Source: Lachnospira multipara LB2003
GTDB taxonomy: Bacteria; Bacillota; Clostridia; Lachnospirales; Lachnospiraceae
Direction: 5' to 3'
Assembly (NCBI RefSeq): GCF_000702205.1
Contig: NZ_JNKW01000010.1
Coordinates: forward strand, 1 to 64,000
Length of the DNA: 64,000 bases
Shown here in pieces: positions 1 to 8,647 of the stretch. Each line of letters opens with the position of its first letter. Position 1 is the stretch's first letter. Below the pieces are notes generated by a model. The model was not told the DNA's origin. It saw only the letters and a list, made by a program, of their open reading frames with translations, and ran no database searches. The translations under genes were made by a program, and so were the position numbers.

Positions 1-845
1 TACCGGTGTTTCTTCTGCCACTGGAGGTTCTTCCATTACTGGCATCTCTGCTACTGGAACTTCCTCTGTTACTGGCATTTCTGCTACCATTTCTTCTACC
101 GGTGCTTCTTCTGCTACTAGAGGCTCTTCCATTACTGGCGTTTCCTCGGCTACCGGAACTTCCTCTGCCACCATTTCTTCTACCGGTGCTTCCTCAACTA
201 CTGGAGGTTCTTCCATCACTGGTGTTTCCTCTGCCACTGGAGGTTCTTCCATTACTGGCATCTCTGCTACTGGTGCTTCTTCCATCACTGCTGTTTCTTC
301 AACTACTGGAACTTCCTCTGCCACTGGCATCTCTGCTACTGGTGCTTCCTCCGCAACTGGTACTTCTTCTGCTACTGGTATATCCTCAGCCACTGGTGGC
401 TCTTCCATTACTGGTATTTCCTCAACTACTGGAACATCCTCTGCTACTGGCATTTCTGCCACCATCTCTTCCACCGGTGTTTCTTCAGCCACTGGCATTT
501 CTGCTACTGGTACTTCTTCTGCTACTGGCATTTCTGCCACCATCTCTTCTACCGGTGTTTCTTCAACTATCGGAGGTTCTTCTGCCACCGGTGCCTCTTC
601 CATTACTGGTGTTTCCTCCGCAACTGGAACATCCTCAGCCACCGGCATCTCTTCCACTGGTACTTCTTCTACTACCGGTGCTTCCTCTGCCACTGGAACT
701 TCTTCAACTACTGGTATCTCTTCTACTACCGGTGTTTCCTCAGCTACTGGAGGTTCTTCCATCACTGGTGTTTCCTCAGCTACTGGAGGTTCTTCCATCA
801 CTGGTGTTTCCTCTGCCACTGGCATTTCTTCCACTGGTGCTTCTT
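1..845 (-). repeat. Degenerate Pro/Glu codon repeat
   Basis: About 280 codons are built from units of 4-7 residues around a core [E-E-x-P-V] with A, M, V or T filling in. At the DNA level, blocks such as the one around 730-760 and 775-805 are nearly identical, so slippage or recombination could change its length. Confidence 0.85.
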
Positions 846-1179
846 GTTGTGTATCTTCTCCAAATGCATCTATTGTTTCAGCTTGTTCATTCATACTATT
901 AGTTACAGCAGCAGTAATGTCTTTTGCTACATTCTCATCTATATCTTCTACTTTTCGCACCATTTCCCTTAATTCACGCATAAAATCAAGTCCCAATGGT
1001 GTTTGAAAAACTAAAGCTCCTGCATCTGCTACGTATATAATCTGCTTTTGTGTTTCATAATCATAGATATCATGAAACTTTGCCATATTCTTGATTTTTT
1101 CAAGCTCATCTAGAGCAATATTGTACTCTTCTTCTGTTTCAAACGTATAATTCTTTAGCTTATACTGTCCATCTGCCAT
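1..1179 (-). CDS. Pro/Glu-repeat protein, 3'-truncated at window edge
   Basis: An open frame runs leftward from ATG at 1179 to base 1 without a stop, giving 393 codons; the C-terminus lies outside the window. The start has a good RBS (GAGGTGA, 4 nt before ATG). The first ~110 residues ([20 protein letters not shown]...) look globular and contain no domain I can name. From about residue 112 to the edge the chain is a low-complexity array of short units such as [12 protein letters not shown] and AEEVPV, strongly acidic and Pro-rich. This resembles a rigid spacer between an N-terminal domain and a domain beyond the window. No signal peptide is visible. The gene sits behind a cyclic-di-GMP riboswitch (1316-1390), so its expression probably responds to c-di-GMP. 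The long open frame on the opposite strand is a by-product of the repeat. Confidence 0.85.
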   Translation of the reverse strand, partial: MADGQYKLKNYTFETEEEYNIALDELEKIKNMAKFHDIYDYETQKQIIYVADAGALVFQTPLGLDFMRELREMVRKVEDIDENVAKDITAAVTNSMNEQAETIDAFGEDTQQEAPVEEMPVAEETPVMEEPPVAEETPVMEEPPVAEETPVVEEIPVVEEVPVAEEAPVVEEVPVEEMPVAEDVPVAEETPVMEEAPVAEEPPIVEETPVEEMVAEMPVAEEVPVAEMPVAEETPVEEMVAEMPVAEDVPVVEEIPVMEEPPVAEDIPVAEEVPVAEEAPVAEMPVAEEVPVVEETAVMEEAPVAEMPVMEEPPVAEETPVMEEPPVVEEAPVEEMVAEEVPVAEETPVMEEPLVAEEAPVEEMVAEMPVTEEVPVAEMPVMEEPPVAEETPV

Positions 1180-1274
1180 AACTTCACCTCACCAAACTCT
1201 CTAAGTTTTATTCACTCAAACGGTAAAGCTCCTAATCCTTTGTATTTAGGCTAAATCAAATGTTTTTATGACAC

Positions 1275-1306
1275 AAAAAGAGCGCCATTTGGTTAAAAAT
1301 AGCGCC
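1275..1306 (-). terminator. Intrinsic terminator of the riboswitch leader
   Basis: On the minus strand GGCGCTATTT pairs with AAATGGCGCT (10 bp with G-U pairs, 6-nt loop) and is followed by CTTTTT. It lies between the riboswitch aptamer and the ATG at 1179, so it is the likely expression platform: transcription is ended or allowed according to ligand binding. Confidence 0.8.
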
Positions 1307-1313
1307 TAATAAA

Positions 1314-1392
1314 TATGCACCTGGCTACCATTTTAAAGGCCCTCTAGTTTTGCGTCACAGGATTTCCCCTGCTTTGCCCAATATTGAATTCA
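1314..1392 (-). promoter_or_regulatory. Cyclic-di-GMP-I (GEMM) riboswitch
   Basis: The minus strand carries the class I c-di-GMP aptamer landmarks in order: GGGCAAAGC, a short hairpin closed by GGAAA (tetraloop), TGACGCAAA, a second arm, and TGGTAGCCAGGT. Spacing and order match the Vc2-type GEMM consensus (GGCAAAC / GACGCAAAG / GGUAGCCAGGU). It lies in the leader of the Pro/Glu-repeat gene, about 130 nt before its ATG, and is followed by an intrinsic terminator. Such riboswitches commonly control surface, motility or adhesion genes. Confidence 0.88.
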
Positions 1393-1460
1393 CGATTTAT
1401 CTGAAATAATAGTATCACACTTTTAAGATATTTTCAACAGTATCAGAAGTGATATTTGAC

Positions 1461-1775
1461 CTAACATCCCTTTCCATCTATGCTACAAGACTGTCCAAAA
1501 TTTTCATAAGTAATTGGTAGATTTCTTTCTGCTAAAAAGCCCTCCCAATCTGTGAAAACAGTGCCATCTTCCATAACAATAGCTGGAATTCCTATATCGT
1601 TAATTTTCTTTAGTCTGTCAAATATAGGATTTGTGTCTCTCATAATTAAGAAGTCTTTTAAATCCTTAAGATTTTTATTAATATCAACGAATCTGTATTC
1701 GATCCCATTATCATCAAAACTTCTTTTGCAATTAATGCAATCCGGACACATCTCGCTTCCATAAACAACTAACAT
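1461..1775 (-). CDS. Glutaredoxin-like thiol protein
   Basis: This 104-residue protein begins MLVVYGSEMCPDCINCK, giving a thioredoxin-fold CPDC redox motif at about residues 10-13 with another Cys at 16. A cis-Pro context (GIPAIV, about 63-68) fits the glutaredoxin fold. The C-terminus carries two more cysteines (CSIDGKGC), typical of the Clostridial glutaredoxin-related small proteins rather than classical glutaredoxin. It is probably a cytoplasmic thiol-disulfide protein; its partner is unknown. It lies 23 nt downstream of the next gene, probably co-transcribed with it. Confidence 0.8.
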   Translation of the reverse strand: MLVVYGSEMCPDCINCKRSFDDNGIEYRFVDINKNLKDLKDFLIMRDTNPIFDRLKKINDIGIPAIVMEDGTVFTDWEGFLAERNLPITYENFGQSCSIDGKGC

Positions 1776-1798
1776 AAAAACCTCCTAACTAAAGGCTA

Positions 1799-2125
1799 TT
1801 AGCCCTTTAAATCTCTAGACTGTCTGTCCATATCCTCAACAACAATATCATAGATTTCTCCATGAGTTCTGCAATATGATAAAACATCCCATGGTTCATT
1901 AGTGTGATAATGAAGCTTAACTGTTGCCTTATTACCATATTCATCTTCTCCACTATCTCCTGCAATTACCATAGAATCGCCCTTAATATTGTCAATTAAA
2001 TATTCTCTGATTTCATCTGTTAAATCATCCGCTACATCATCTGCATCTACGTCATCATCAGCATAAACGTCTAATAATAATTGTGTATCATATCTAAATT
2101 CAATTGTCTGTTCTGGCATTGCCAT
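1799..2125 (-). CDS. Small acidic protein, unknown
   Basis: This 108-residue protein has a strongly acidic stretch (ADDDVDADDVADDLTDE, about 22-38) and no membrane segment. The start at 2125 is supported by AGGAGG 8 nt upstream; a second ATG two codons later is a weaker alternative. It precedes the glutaredoxin-like gene by 23 nt in the same direction, so the two may form an operon. I do not recognise the family. Confidence 0.75.
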   Translation of the reverse strand: MAMPEQTIEFRYDTQLLLDVYADDDVDADDVADDLTDEIREYLIDNIKGDSMVIAGDSGEDEYGNKATVKLHYHTNEPWDVLSYCRTHGEIYDIVVEDMDRQSRDLKG

Positions 2126-2206
2126 GTTCTCTTCCTCCTAAATATAATCTAATACTATTATAATCTAGTTTTTCTCCATTTAAAAGTTACTAAACTATAA
2201 ACTTAC

Positions 2207-2247
2207 ATAAAAAACACCTAATTGAGAAAAAATCCCAACTAGGTGTT
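2207..2247 (-). terminator. Intrinsic terminator after pfp
   Basis: On the minus strand AACACCTA(G)TTG pairs with CAA(T)TAGGTGTT and is followed by TTTTTTAT, starting 6 nt past the phosphofructokinase stop codon. Confidence 0.85.
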
Positions 2248-2252
2248 AAATT

Positions 2253-3485
2253 CTACTGATTAATTAAATGTGTTACATCTAAGTACTGTGGTAAACCATC
2301 TACATATTCTAGCTTAGCTTCGCCCTTAATAAGTGGCTTTAAGTATGTAAGCATCTCTTCTGTAACGTCATTGCCTCGTTCATTGATCCATTCTCTTGGA
2401 ACAGCTTTAACTCCATTAGCAATTTCACAAACTGGATGTCCACCATAAACTACTTCATATGGTTTATCACTAGTTCTTGTAATAGTTGCCATTAAACCTG
2501 TCTTACCATCTTTAGCTAATTCACATGCCTTTTCACCTAACTTAACTGATTCTTCTAAATCTGTTAATGAAGCCTGATGAGTTGCACATCTTTGTAAAAT
2601 ATTTAATTCTACAGAACGTACCTTACAACCAATTTCATTAGCAATTAAGTGTTCAAGAGCTTTTCCAGCACCACTTAGCTGAACATGTCCAAATTTATCA
2701 AGTTTGCTTTCAGAAGCTGAGAAATAATTGCCATCCTTGTCTCTAATACCTTCAGAAATAGCAATTATTACATCATCTTGTTTTTCAAGTAATGCCTTAA
2801 CATCTTCTACACATTCCTTAGCATCAAAAGCTGCCTCTGGAAGATATATAAGATGTGGAGCCTTACTATATTCGTTTCTTGCAAGTGCTGAAGCTGCTGT
2901 TAACCAACCTGCATCACGTCCCATAATCTCCACGATTGTAACTGATTTCACGTGATAAATATATGTATCATGAGCCATTTCCAAAATAGATGTAGCAACA
3001 TACTTAGCTGCTGAACCAAAACCTGGTGTATGGTCTATATGAACTAAGTCATTATCAATTGTTTTTGGAATGCCTATTACTCTTACATCACTATTAATTG
3101 ATGCTGCATACTTTGATAATCTATCAACTGTATCCATTGAGTCATTACCACCAATATAGAAAAAGGCATCTATATCATTTTTCTTAAAGAAATCAAAAAT
3201 TTTCTCATATATTTCCTTGTTATCCTCTGGTAAAGGCATCTTATATCTACATGAACCAAGGTACATAGCAGGAGTTACAACTAGTTTTTCTACAAAACCA
3301 TCAATTTCATTGATTTTTTCTGAAAGATTAATAAATCTATCTTCTAATATACCTGTAATTCCGTTTAATGAACCATATACATTTTCAAAAATTCCATTTT
3401 TTATATTGTAGTTTAAAACACCAGCTAAGCTAGCATTAATAGCCACTGTAGGACCACCTGATTGTGCTATAATAGCATTTTTCAT
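2253..3485 (-). CDS. pfp: 6-phosphofructokinase, PPi-dependent type
   Basis: This 410-residue phosphofructokinase phosphorylates fructose 6-phosphate in glycolysis. The N-terminal phosphate-binding loop is AQSGGPT. Two diagnostic positions point to pyrophosphate as donor: GGND at about 112-115 (Asp where ATP enzymes have Gly in GGDG) and PKTIDND at about 140-146 (Lys where ATP enzymes have Gly). The catalytic TIDND Asp residues and the MGRDAGWL motif are intact. I chose ATG 3485 because GGTGAG lies 5 nt upstream; the in-frame ATG at 3497 overlaps the preceding gene and has no spacing for an RBS. The start is 1 nt past the stop of the EAL gene, so the two are probably translationally coupled. 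Donor choice is inferred from motifs only. Confidence 0.9.
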   Translation of the reverse strand: MKNAIIAQSGGPTVAINASLAGVLNYNIKNGIFENVYGSLNGITGILEDRFINLSEKINEIDGFVEKLVVTPAMYLGSCRYKMPLPEDNKEIYEKIFDFFKKNDIDAFFYIGGNDSMDTVDRLSKYAASINSDVRVIGIPKTIDNDLVHIDHTPGFGSAAKYVATSILEMAHDTYIYHVKSVTIVEIMGRDAGWLTAASALARNEYSKAPHLIYLPEAAFDAKECVEDVKALLEKQDDVIIAISEGIRDKDGNYFSASESKLDKFGHVQLSGAGKALEHLIANEIGCKVRSVELNILQRCATHQASLTDLEESVKLGEKACELAKDGKTGLMATITRTSDKPYEVVYGGHPVCEIANGVKAVPREWINERGNDVTEEMLTYLKPLIKGEAKLEYVDGLPQYLDVTHLINQ

Positions 3486-3486
3486 A

Positions 3487-5988
3487 TTACTCACCATTCC
3501 TAAATTTATTTTTTGCTTGAGCTATTTTTTGGAATGTTGTTCCAAGCATTTGCTCTGCATTAGATTCTTCCAAGCAAGTAGTATATTCTATCAATGCATC
3601 AATTGTAAATATTTTATCGGAAATTTTATTTATCTTACGTATTTTTGTAAGTATTCTATCTTTCAAATCATCCATTTCTTTCTCATCATACATGCAGGTA
3701 ATTACTACGAAATGATCCATAGATAAACGACCTACAACCCCTGTTATACCTACACATTCCCTTATAATATTTCCAACTTCTCTTAACACAAGCTTAGAAA
3801 ACTCTCTACCATATACATTTAAGCAATGCTCAAAATCTATTATATCTACAACACTAATGCCATACTTAACATCATTAAATATGTATTCATCACAATACTG
3901 ATTTGCCTCTGCTAATAAACCCTTTGCATTATAAAGTCCTGTATATTCATCCGTTAATAGTAGTTTTTCATTTTTTAATATATTACCTGGAAAATCAGTA
4001 ATAATGCCAACTACTCCCTTACATTCTCCGCCTTCATAATATGGATGAACGCTTATAATTACCGGTTTTGTTTCATTTCCAAAGCTCTCAGTCTCAACTA
4101 TTGTTACACTTTTACCTGTGGAAATGGCATATGCCTCTTTTTTAGTAGTAGATGTCTTCTCAGCCCAATTTAATTCACGCTCTGTTTTTCCTATAATCTC
4201 TGACTTATCCTTAAAACCATAAAATTCAAGAAAGCTTTTTGATGCATCAACATATCTTAAGTTAATATCTTTCCAATAACAGTTTACACTTGGATAATCC
4301 TCATCCTTAAAATTATTCTTGAATTCATCAATTTCAATAATTTTATCCTTGCATTTAGCTATCTTCTTAGCATAAAGTTTTTCCTCATAACTTGCATTTC
4401 TTGCTGTAGAGATAACCTTATTGTTACCAATATAAATACATTCCATAGTCTTCCAGACATAATCCATGTTTTCTTTAATTCTAATATACTCTGTTATTAT
4501 CTGCTCTTTTGAACTTCTAATTCTATTTTTTAATGTATCCATATCGTAGAACTTCAAATACTTATCTCTATCAGAAAAATATATTCTATCCTCAATATAC
4601 CTAGCCATATTATTGCCTATATCTTTGCCATCATATGAATAGCTATCTTGATCATTTACATATAATTCTGTATTTGTAAATGTATTTAAATCAAACACAT
4701 CTATCCTATCATACTTATTAAGCAAGAACTTATCATACATCTGCTTTATAGCCCTGTTGTAATATATTTTTTCCAAAAACATATTAACTATATTACAAAC
4801 ATATGCCTTTTTATTATCAAATTCTGCCACTTTACATATTCTTACAACGCAGAATTTCCCATCTATAACAAAATCTGCAGATGCTGCCTTATCTCCTTTT
4901 TTATCGGCCGAATTAAATAAACTATGTACTTTGTTATAATAATAGACATTTCTTTTCTCATTAATATAAATTTCTAATTGTTCTGGTGTAGAAAACCTAA
5001 ATCCGCTTAAGAAGTTTTTAAGGCTGTTGTTATAATAAAGCATAGTTAGCTTATCTTCACATTCTTCAAAAATTGCTATAGGTATTTGTGTATCATAACC
5101 CAAATCATCAATTTCATACTTATCGCCTTCCATTATAGGTACACCGCTAAGTACGTTAACTGAACCAATATTGTCATAATAAGACGACTGATATATATAT
5201 TCTACGCCACCTTCATATGTGTCTATAAAATTAGGAACATCTTCCCAATTCATAGGTTTTCCAAAGTAATAACCTTGTATTTTTTCACATCCTATACTTC
5301 TTAGGAATTCATACTGTTCCCTTGTTTCAACGCCCTCTGCAAGTGTCTTAATTCCAATCTTCTTGGCCATATCTATAATTGACATAATAATCATTTGTGA
5401 CTTTCTATCATTATTAGATATAAATTTCATATCAAGTTTAACATTATCGAACTCGTAGTCTTTTAAAATATTTAAAGAAGAATAGCCACTTCCAAAGTCA
5501 TCCATCCAAATTTCAAAACCAGCATCTTGAAGTTTTTTTACTTCTTTCTGCATAAATACAGGATCATCAGCCACTGTGCTCTCTGTAATTTCAAAATGAA
5601 TAATATTTCTTGGGATCTTGTATTTTTTAATATTCTTTTCAATAACATCTAAAATACGATTGTCATTAAAGTCCTGTCTTGATAAATTTACAGATACAGG
5701 AAAAAACTTGTTTCTAATTCTTTTATATTCATCGTGGCTTTGACATACTCTTTCTAGAATGCAAAAATCCAGTTTATATACTAAATTAGCTTCTTCAAGT
5801 GCAGGCACGAAAACTGCAGGTGAAATCATCCCATATTCAGGATCAATCCACCTTGCTAAAGCTTCAAAACCACATAATTTTCCAGTAATAGATCTTATAA
5901 TAGGTTGATAATACACATTAATGTATCCGTCATTTACTGCTCTATCTATATTAGCTATTACATATTCCTTCATCTCTTCATTTGACAT
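3487..5988 (-). CDS. EAL-domain c-di-GMP phosphodiesterase with degenerate GGDEF
   Basis: An 833-residue cytoplasmic protein. The EAL domain is N-terminal (about 15-250), an unusual position, and keeps the catalytic and metal residues: E42 in EAL, N101 in VNLS, E133 in FEITES, D163-D164 in DDFGSGYS, K188, E218/E221 in AEGVET and Q238. It should therefore hydrolyse c-di-GMP. The middle holds PAS-like sensor sequence (about 560-670). The C-terminal ~165 residues are GGDEF-like, but the signature is RLSMDHF (about 757-763), so it is probably not a cyclase and may be regulatory. No membrane segments are seen. A c-di-GMP riboswitch lies 2 kb downstream on the same strand, suggesting a local signalling loop (inference). 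Confidence 0.88.
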   Translation of the reverse strand: MSNEEMKEYVIANIDRAVNDGYINVYYQPIIRSITGKLCGFEALARWIDPEYGMISPAVFVPALEEANLVYKLDFCILERVCQSHDEYKRIRNKFFPVSVNLSRQDFNDNRILDVIEKNIKKYKIPRNIIHFEITESTVADDPVFMQKEVKKLQDAGFEIWMDDFGSGYSSLNILKDYEFDNVKLDMKFISNNDRKSQMIIMSIIDMAKKIGIKTLAEGVETREQYEFLRSIGCEKIQGYYFGKPMNWEDVPNFIDTYEGGVEYIYQSSYYDNIGSVNVLSGVPIMEGDKYEIDDLGYDTQIPIAIFEECEDKLTMLYYNNSLKNFLSGFRFSTPEQLEIYINEKRNVYYYNKVHSLFNSADKKGDKAASADFVIDGKFCVVRICKVAEFDNKKAYVCNIVNMFLEKIYYNRAIKQMYDKFLLNKYDRIDVFDLNTFTNTELYVNDQDSYSYDGKDIGNNMARYIEDRIYFSDRDKYLKFYDMDTLKNRIRSSKEQIITEYIRIKENMDYVWKTMECIYIGNNKVISTARNASYEEKLYAKKIAKCKDKIIEIDEFKNNFKDEDYPSVNCYWKDINLRYVDASKSFLEFYGFKDKSEIIGKTERELNWAEKTSTTKKEAYAISTGKSVTIVETESFGNETKPVIISVHPYYEGGECKGVVGIITDFPGNILKNEKLLLTDEYTGLYNAKGLLAEANQYCDEYIFNDVKYGISVVDIIDFEHCLNVYGREFSKLVLREVGNIIRECVGITGVVGRLSMDHFVVITCMYDEKEMDDLKDRILTKIRKINKISDKIFTIDALIEYTTCLEESNAEQMLGTTFQKIAQAKNKFRNGE

Positions 5989-6253
5989 TTTAGTTCCCCC
6001 AAATTATTAGATTTCACGTCACGAAAGAATACTTTTATCGTTAAATGAATTATATCATCAAAACTCTTGTTTATCAACAATATAGATTTCATACATTTTT
6101 CTATTATTTTACAAAAAATTAATTTTTATGTTTATTATTCTATTTCTTTTTGATATAATTTAGATGTTCGCGCGTTTATCCCTTGTTTGCTTTATATTCA
6201 ATCAGTAAACTCGTGAAACAAAATACATTTATTCAAGAAAGAGAGAGAACAAA

Positions 6254-7627
6254 ATGCTTGAAAAAACATTTAAACTCAAAGAACACGGAACATCTGTAAA
6301 GACAGAAGTTATTTCCGGTGTAACAACATTCCTTGCAATGGCTTACATTTTAGCCGTAAATCCTAACATCTTAGGAACAGTAATGAATCAGGATGGCGTA
6401 TTTATAGCTACATGTTTAGCTTCTGCTATTGCTACTTTTGTTATGGGTCTTTGGGCTAACTATCCAATCGTACTTTCTGCTGGTTTAGGTCTTAATGCTT
6501 ACTTTGCATATACAGTATGCTTGACTGAATTAGCAGATATGGGTGCTAACGCTTTCACAGTTGCTTTAACTGCTGTATTTGTTGAAGGTGTTATTTTCAT
6601 CGTTATTTCTGCTTTTAAAGTAAGAGAGCAGATTATCAATGGTATTCCTCAGAACGTTAAATACGGTATCACAGCCGGTATCGGTTTATTCGTTGCATTC
6701 ATCGGTTTAAAGGGTGCTAATATCACAATCGCTAGTAGTTCTACATTAGTTGATCTTGGTGATTTCTCAAGACCAGATGTCGTTTTATGTATTGTAGGTT
6801 TACTTATTATTGTAATTCTTAGTCATTATCATGTTAAGGGTTCTGTTCTTATCGGAATCATTTCAACATGGATCTTAGGAATTATTGCTGAGAAGATCGG
6901 TTGGTATGTTGTTGATGTTGAAGCTGGCGTTTACTCATTAATTCCTAATGGAATTGTTAGTGTAACAAGCTTTAACGGTTTAAAAGAAACAGCATTTCAT
7001 TTAGACTTTGCATGGGCTGGAACACATATCATCCAGTTTATTGCTATTCTATTTAGTTTCTTATTCGTAGATTTATTCGATACAGTTGGTACAGTAGTAG
7101 GTGTCGCTGATAAGGCTGGCTTACTTGATGAAGAAGGTAAACTTCCAAGAGTTGGTAGAGTATTCCTTGCTGATGCTATCGGTACTGTAATTGGTGCATG
7201 TCTTGGTACATCAACAGTTACTTCTTTCGTAGAATCTTCTGCAGGCGTTGCTGAAGGTGGTAAGACAGGTTTAACAGCTTGTGTAGCAGGTTTATTATTT
7301 ATCGTTGCTTTATTATTTAGCCCTGTATTCTTAGCTATCCCTACATTTGCTACATCTCCAGCACTTATTTATGTTGGTATGCTTATGGTAACTTCAATTA
7401 CTAAGATTAACTTTGAAGAAGATACAGCTGATGCTATTGCTGCTTATCTTGCTATTGTTATCATGCCATTAACATATTCTATTTCAAACGGTATCATGTT
7501 TGCAGTAGTTTCTTGGGTAATTGTTAAGGTATTTACTAAGAAGGCTAAGGACGTTAGTCCAGTAATGTGGGTAATATTCGTATTATTCGCACTTAGAATT
7601 GCTACTTTAATTACTAACTTCCACTAG
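6254..7627 (+). CDS. NCS2-family purine permease (AzgA/PbuG type)
   Basis: A 457-residue polytopic membrane protein, probably a proton-coupled importer of hypoxanthine, guanine or adenine. Family marks include the start MLEKTFKLKEHGTSVKTE, the block GVTTFLAMAYILAVNP, LSAGLGLNAYFAY, the LFDTVGT motif in the second half and the STVTSFVESSAGVAEGGKTG block that lines the AzgA substrate site. Length and 12-14 hydrophobic segments are normal. RBS GAGAGAG precedes the ATG. No purine riboswitch aptamer was found in the 265-nt upstream gap, which is unusual for such genes in Firmicutes. It is a single-gene transcript ending at the hairpin at 7652-7692. Confidence 0.92.
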   Translation: MLEKTFKLKEHGTSVKTEVISGVTTFLAMAYILAVNPNILGTVMNQDGVFIATCLASAIATFVMGLWANYPIVLSAGLGLNAYFAYTVCLTELADMGANAFTVALTAVFVEGVIFIVISAFKVREQIINGIPQNVKYGITAGIGLFVAFIGLKGANITIASSSTLVDLGDFSRPDVVLCIVGLLIIVILSHYHVKGSVLIGIISTWILGIIAEKIGWYVVDVEAGVYSLIPNGIVSVTSFNGLKETAFHLDFAWAGTHIIQFIAILFSFLFVDLFDTVGTVVGVADKAGLLDEEGKLPRVGRVFLADAIGTVIGACLGTSTVTSFVESSAGVAEGGKTGLTACVAGLLFIVALLFSPVFLAIPTFATSPALIYVGMLMVTSITKINFEEDTADAIAAYLAIVIMPLTYSISNGIMFAVVSWVIVKVFTKKAKDVSPVMWVIFVLFALRIATLITNFH

Positions 7628-7651
7628 TATTTAAATTACAATTAATAATAA

Positions 7652-7692
7652 ATAAGCCAGAAATACATAAGGTATTTCTGGCTTATATTTTT
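7652..7692. terminator. Bidirectional terminator between permease and tatD
   Basis: A perfect 15-bp stem (ATAAGCCAGAAATAC and its complement) with a 5-nt loop and T-rich flanks on both sides separates two convergent genes. Confidence 0.92.
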
Positions 7693-7697
7693 ACTAA

Positions 7698-8495
7698 CTA
7701 ATCCTTTATATTAAATAATTTCTTAGCATTTAAATTTGTTATATCTATTACTTCCTGTGGAGTAATACCCTTTATTTCTGCAATTTTTTCTGCTACAAAT
7801 CTAATATTTCTGCTATCATTTCTTGTTCCTCTATGAGGTTCTGGTGCCATATATGGACTATCTGTTTCAACTACTAATTTTTCTAAAGGTAAATGTTCTA
7901 CCACTTCCTTTAATTTTTTGGAATTCTTAAAGGTTACTACTCCGCCAACACCTATATAATATCCTAGTTTTAAAAACTCCTTACATGCTTCCCATGAATA
8001 GGAATAGCAATGTATTATTCCACCTGTCTTATAGGCATACTCCCCATTACTATTCTTAGTGTTAGATAAAATATCAAGTGTATCCTTACATGCATCCCTT
8101 GAATGGATAATTACTGGTAAATTCAAATCTGAAGCCAATATTAATTGCTTAGTAAAGCTCTCAATTTGCATATCCCTTGGTGGTTCATCATAGTGATAAT
8201 CTAAACCTATCTCACCAATTGCAATCACCTTTTTATTAGCAGAATTTTCTCTTAGCCACTCCATTACTTCATCATTAAGATTTAATATATCCTCTGGATG
8301 AAGTCCTATGGCCGCATAAACATTCTCATATTTATTAGCAAGTTCTATAGAATCATTACAACCCTTAAAGCTAGCTCCTACATTAACAATTTTTTCTATT
8401 ATTCCATCTTCTTTTAGCATCTCATTTAATAATTTATCTCTATCTTCATCATAGGATTCATCATCAAAATGCGCATGTGTCTCAAATATCTTCAT
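7698..8495 (-). CDS. tatD: TatD-family metal-dependent hydrolase
   Basis: This 265-residue TIM-barrel nuclease matches the TatD/YcfH family over its full length. Metal ligands are visible: HAH near the N-terminus (about 7-9), the Glu in GEIGLDYH (about 93-100), His in VIIHSRDA, His in IIHCYS and Asp in ETDSPYMAP. Members have 3'-5' DNase or D-aminoacyl-tRNA-related activities; the exact substrate is not predictable. RBS GAGGAAA precedes ATG 8495. It is a single gene, convergent with the permease. Confidence 0.92.
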   Translation of the reverse strand: MKIFETHAHFDDESYDEDRDKLLNEMLKEDGIIEKIVNVGASFKGCNDSIELANKYENVYAAIGLHPEDILNLNDEVMEWLRENSANKKVIAIGEIGLDYHYDEPPRDMQIESFTKQLILASDLNLPVIIHSRDACKDTLDILSNTKNSNGEYAYKTGGIIHCYSYSWEACKEFLKLGYYIGVGGVVTFKNSKKLKEVVEHLPLEKLVVETDSPYMAPEPHRGTRNDSRNIRFVAEKIAEIKGITPQEVIDITNLNAKKLFNIKD

Positions 8496-8647
8496 TTTAT
8501 TTCCTCGCTTTTTTATAAAACAATTGCTTTATTATACACTTTCTTTTTACAAATTTCTACATCAAGCAAAAGCTTTCCGAATTACAATAATTTATGTTAT
8601 AATATTACAAGATTATTTGTTTTGTAAAAAAGTTTTGGAGTACTATT

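Noticed and set aside
1-845. Possible CRISPR array because of dense repeats
   Set aside because: Repeat units are short, contiguous and in codon phase, without unique spacers.
6-902. Open frame of 298 codons on the plus strand, Leu/Pro-rich
   Set aside because: It is the reverse reading of the Pro/Glu repeat. The minus frame has a proper start, RBS and riboswitch leader and continues past the window edge.
5989-6253. Purine riboswitch before the NCS2 permease
   Set aside because: No conserved purine aptamer core was found; the gap holds only AT-rich promoter-like sequence.
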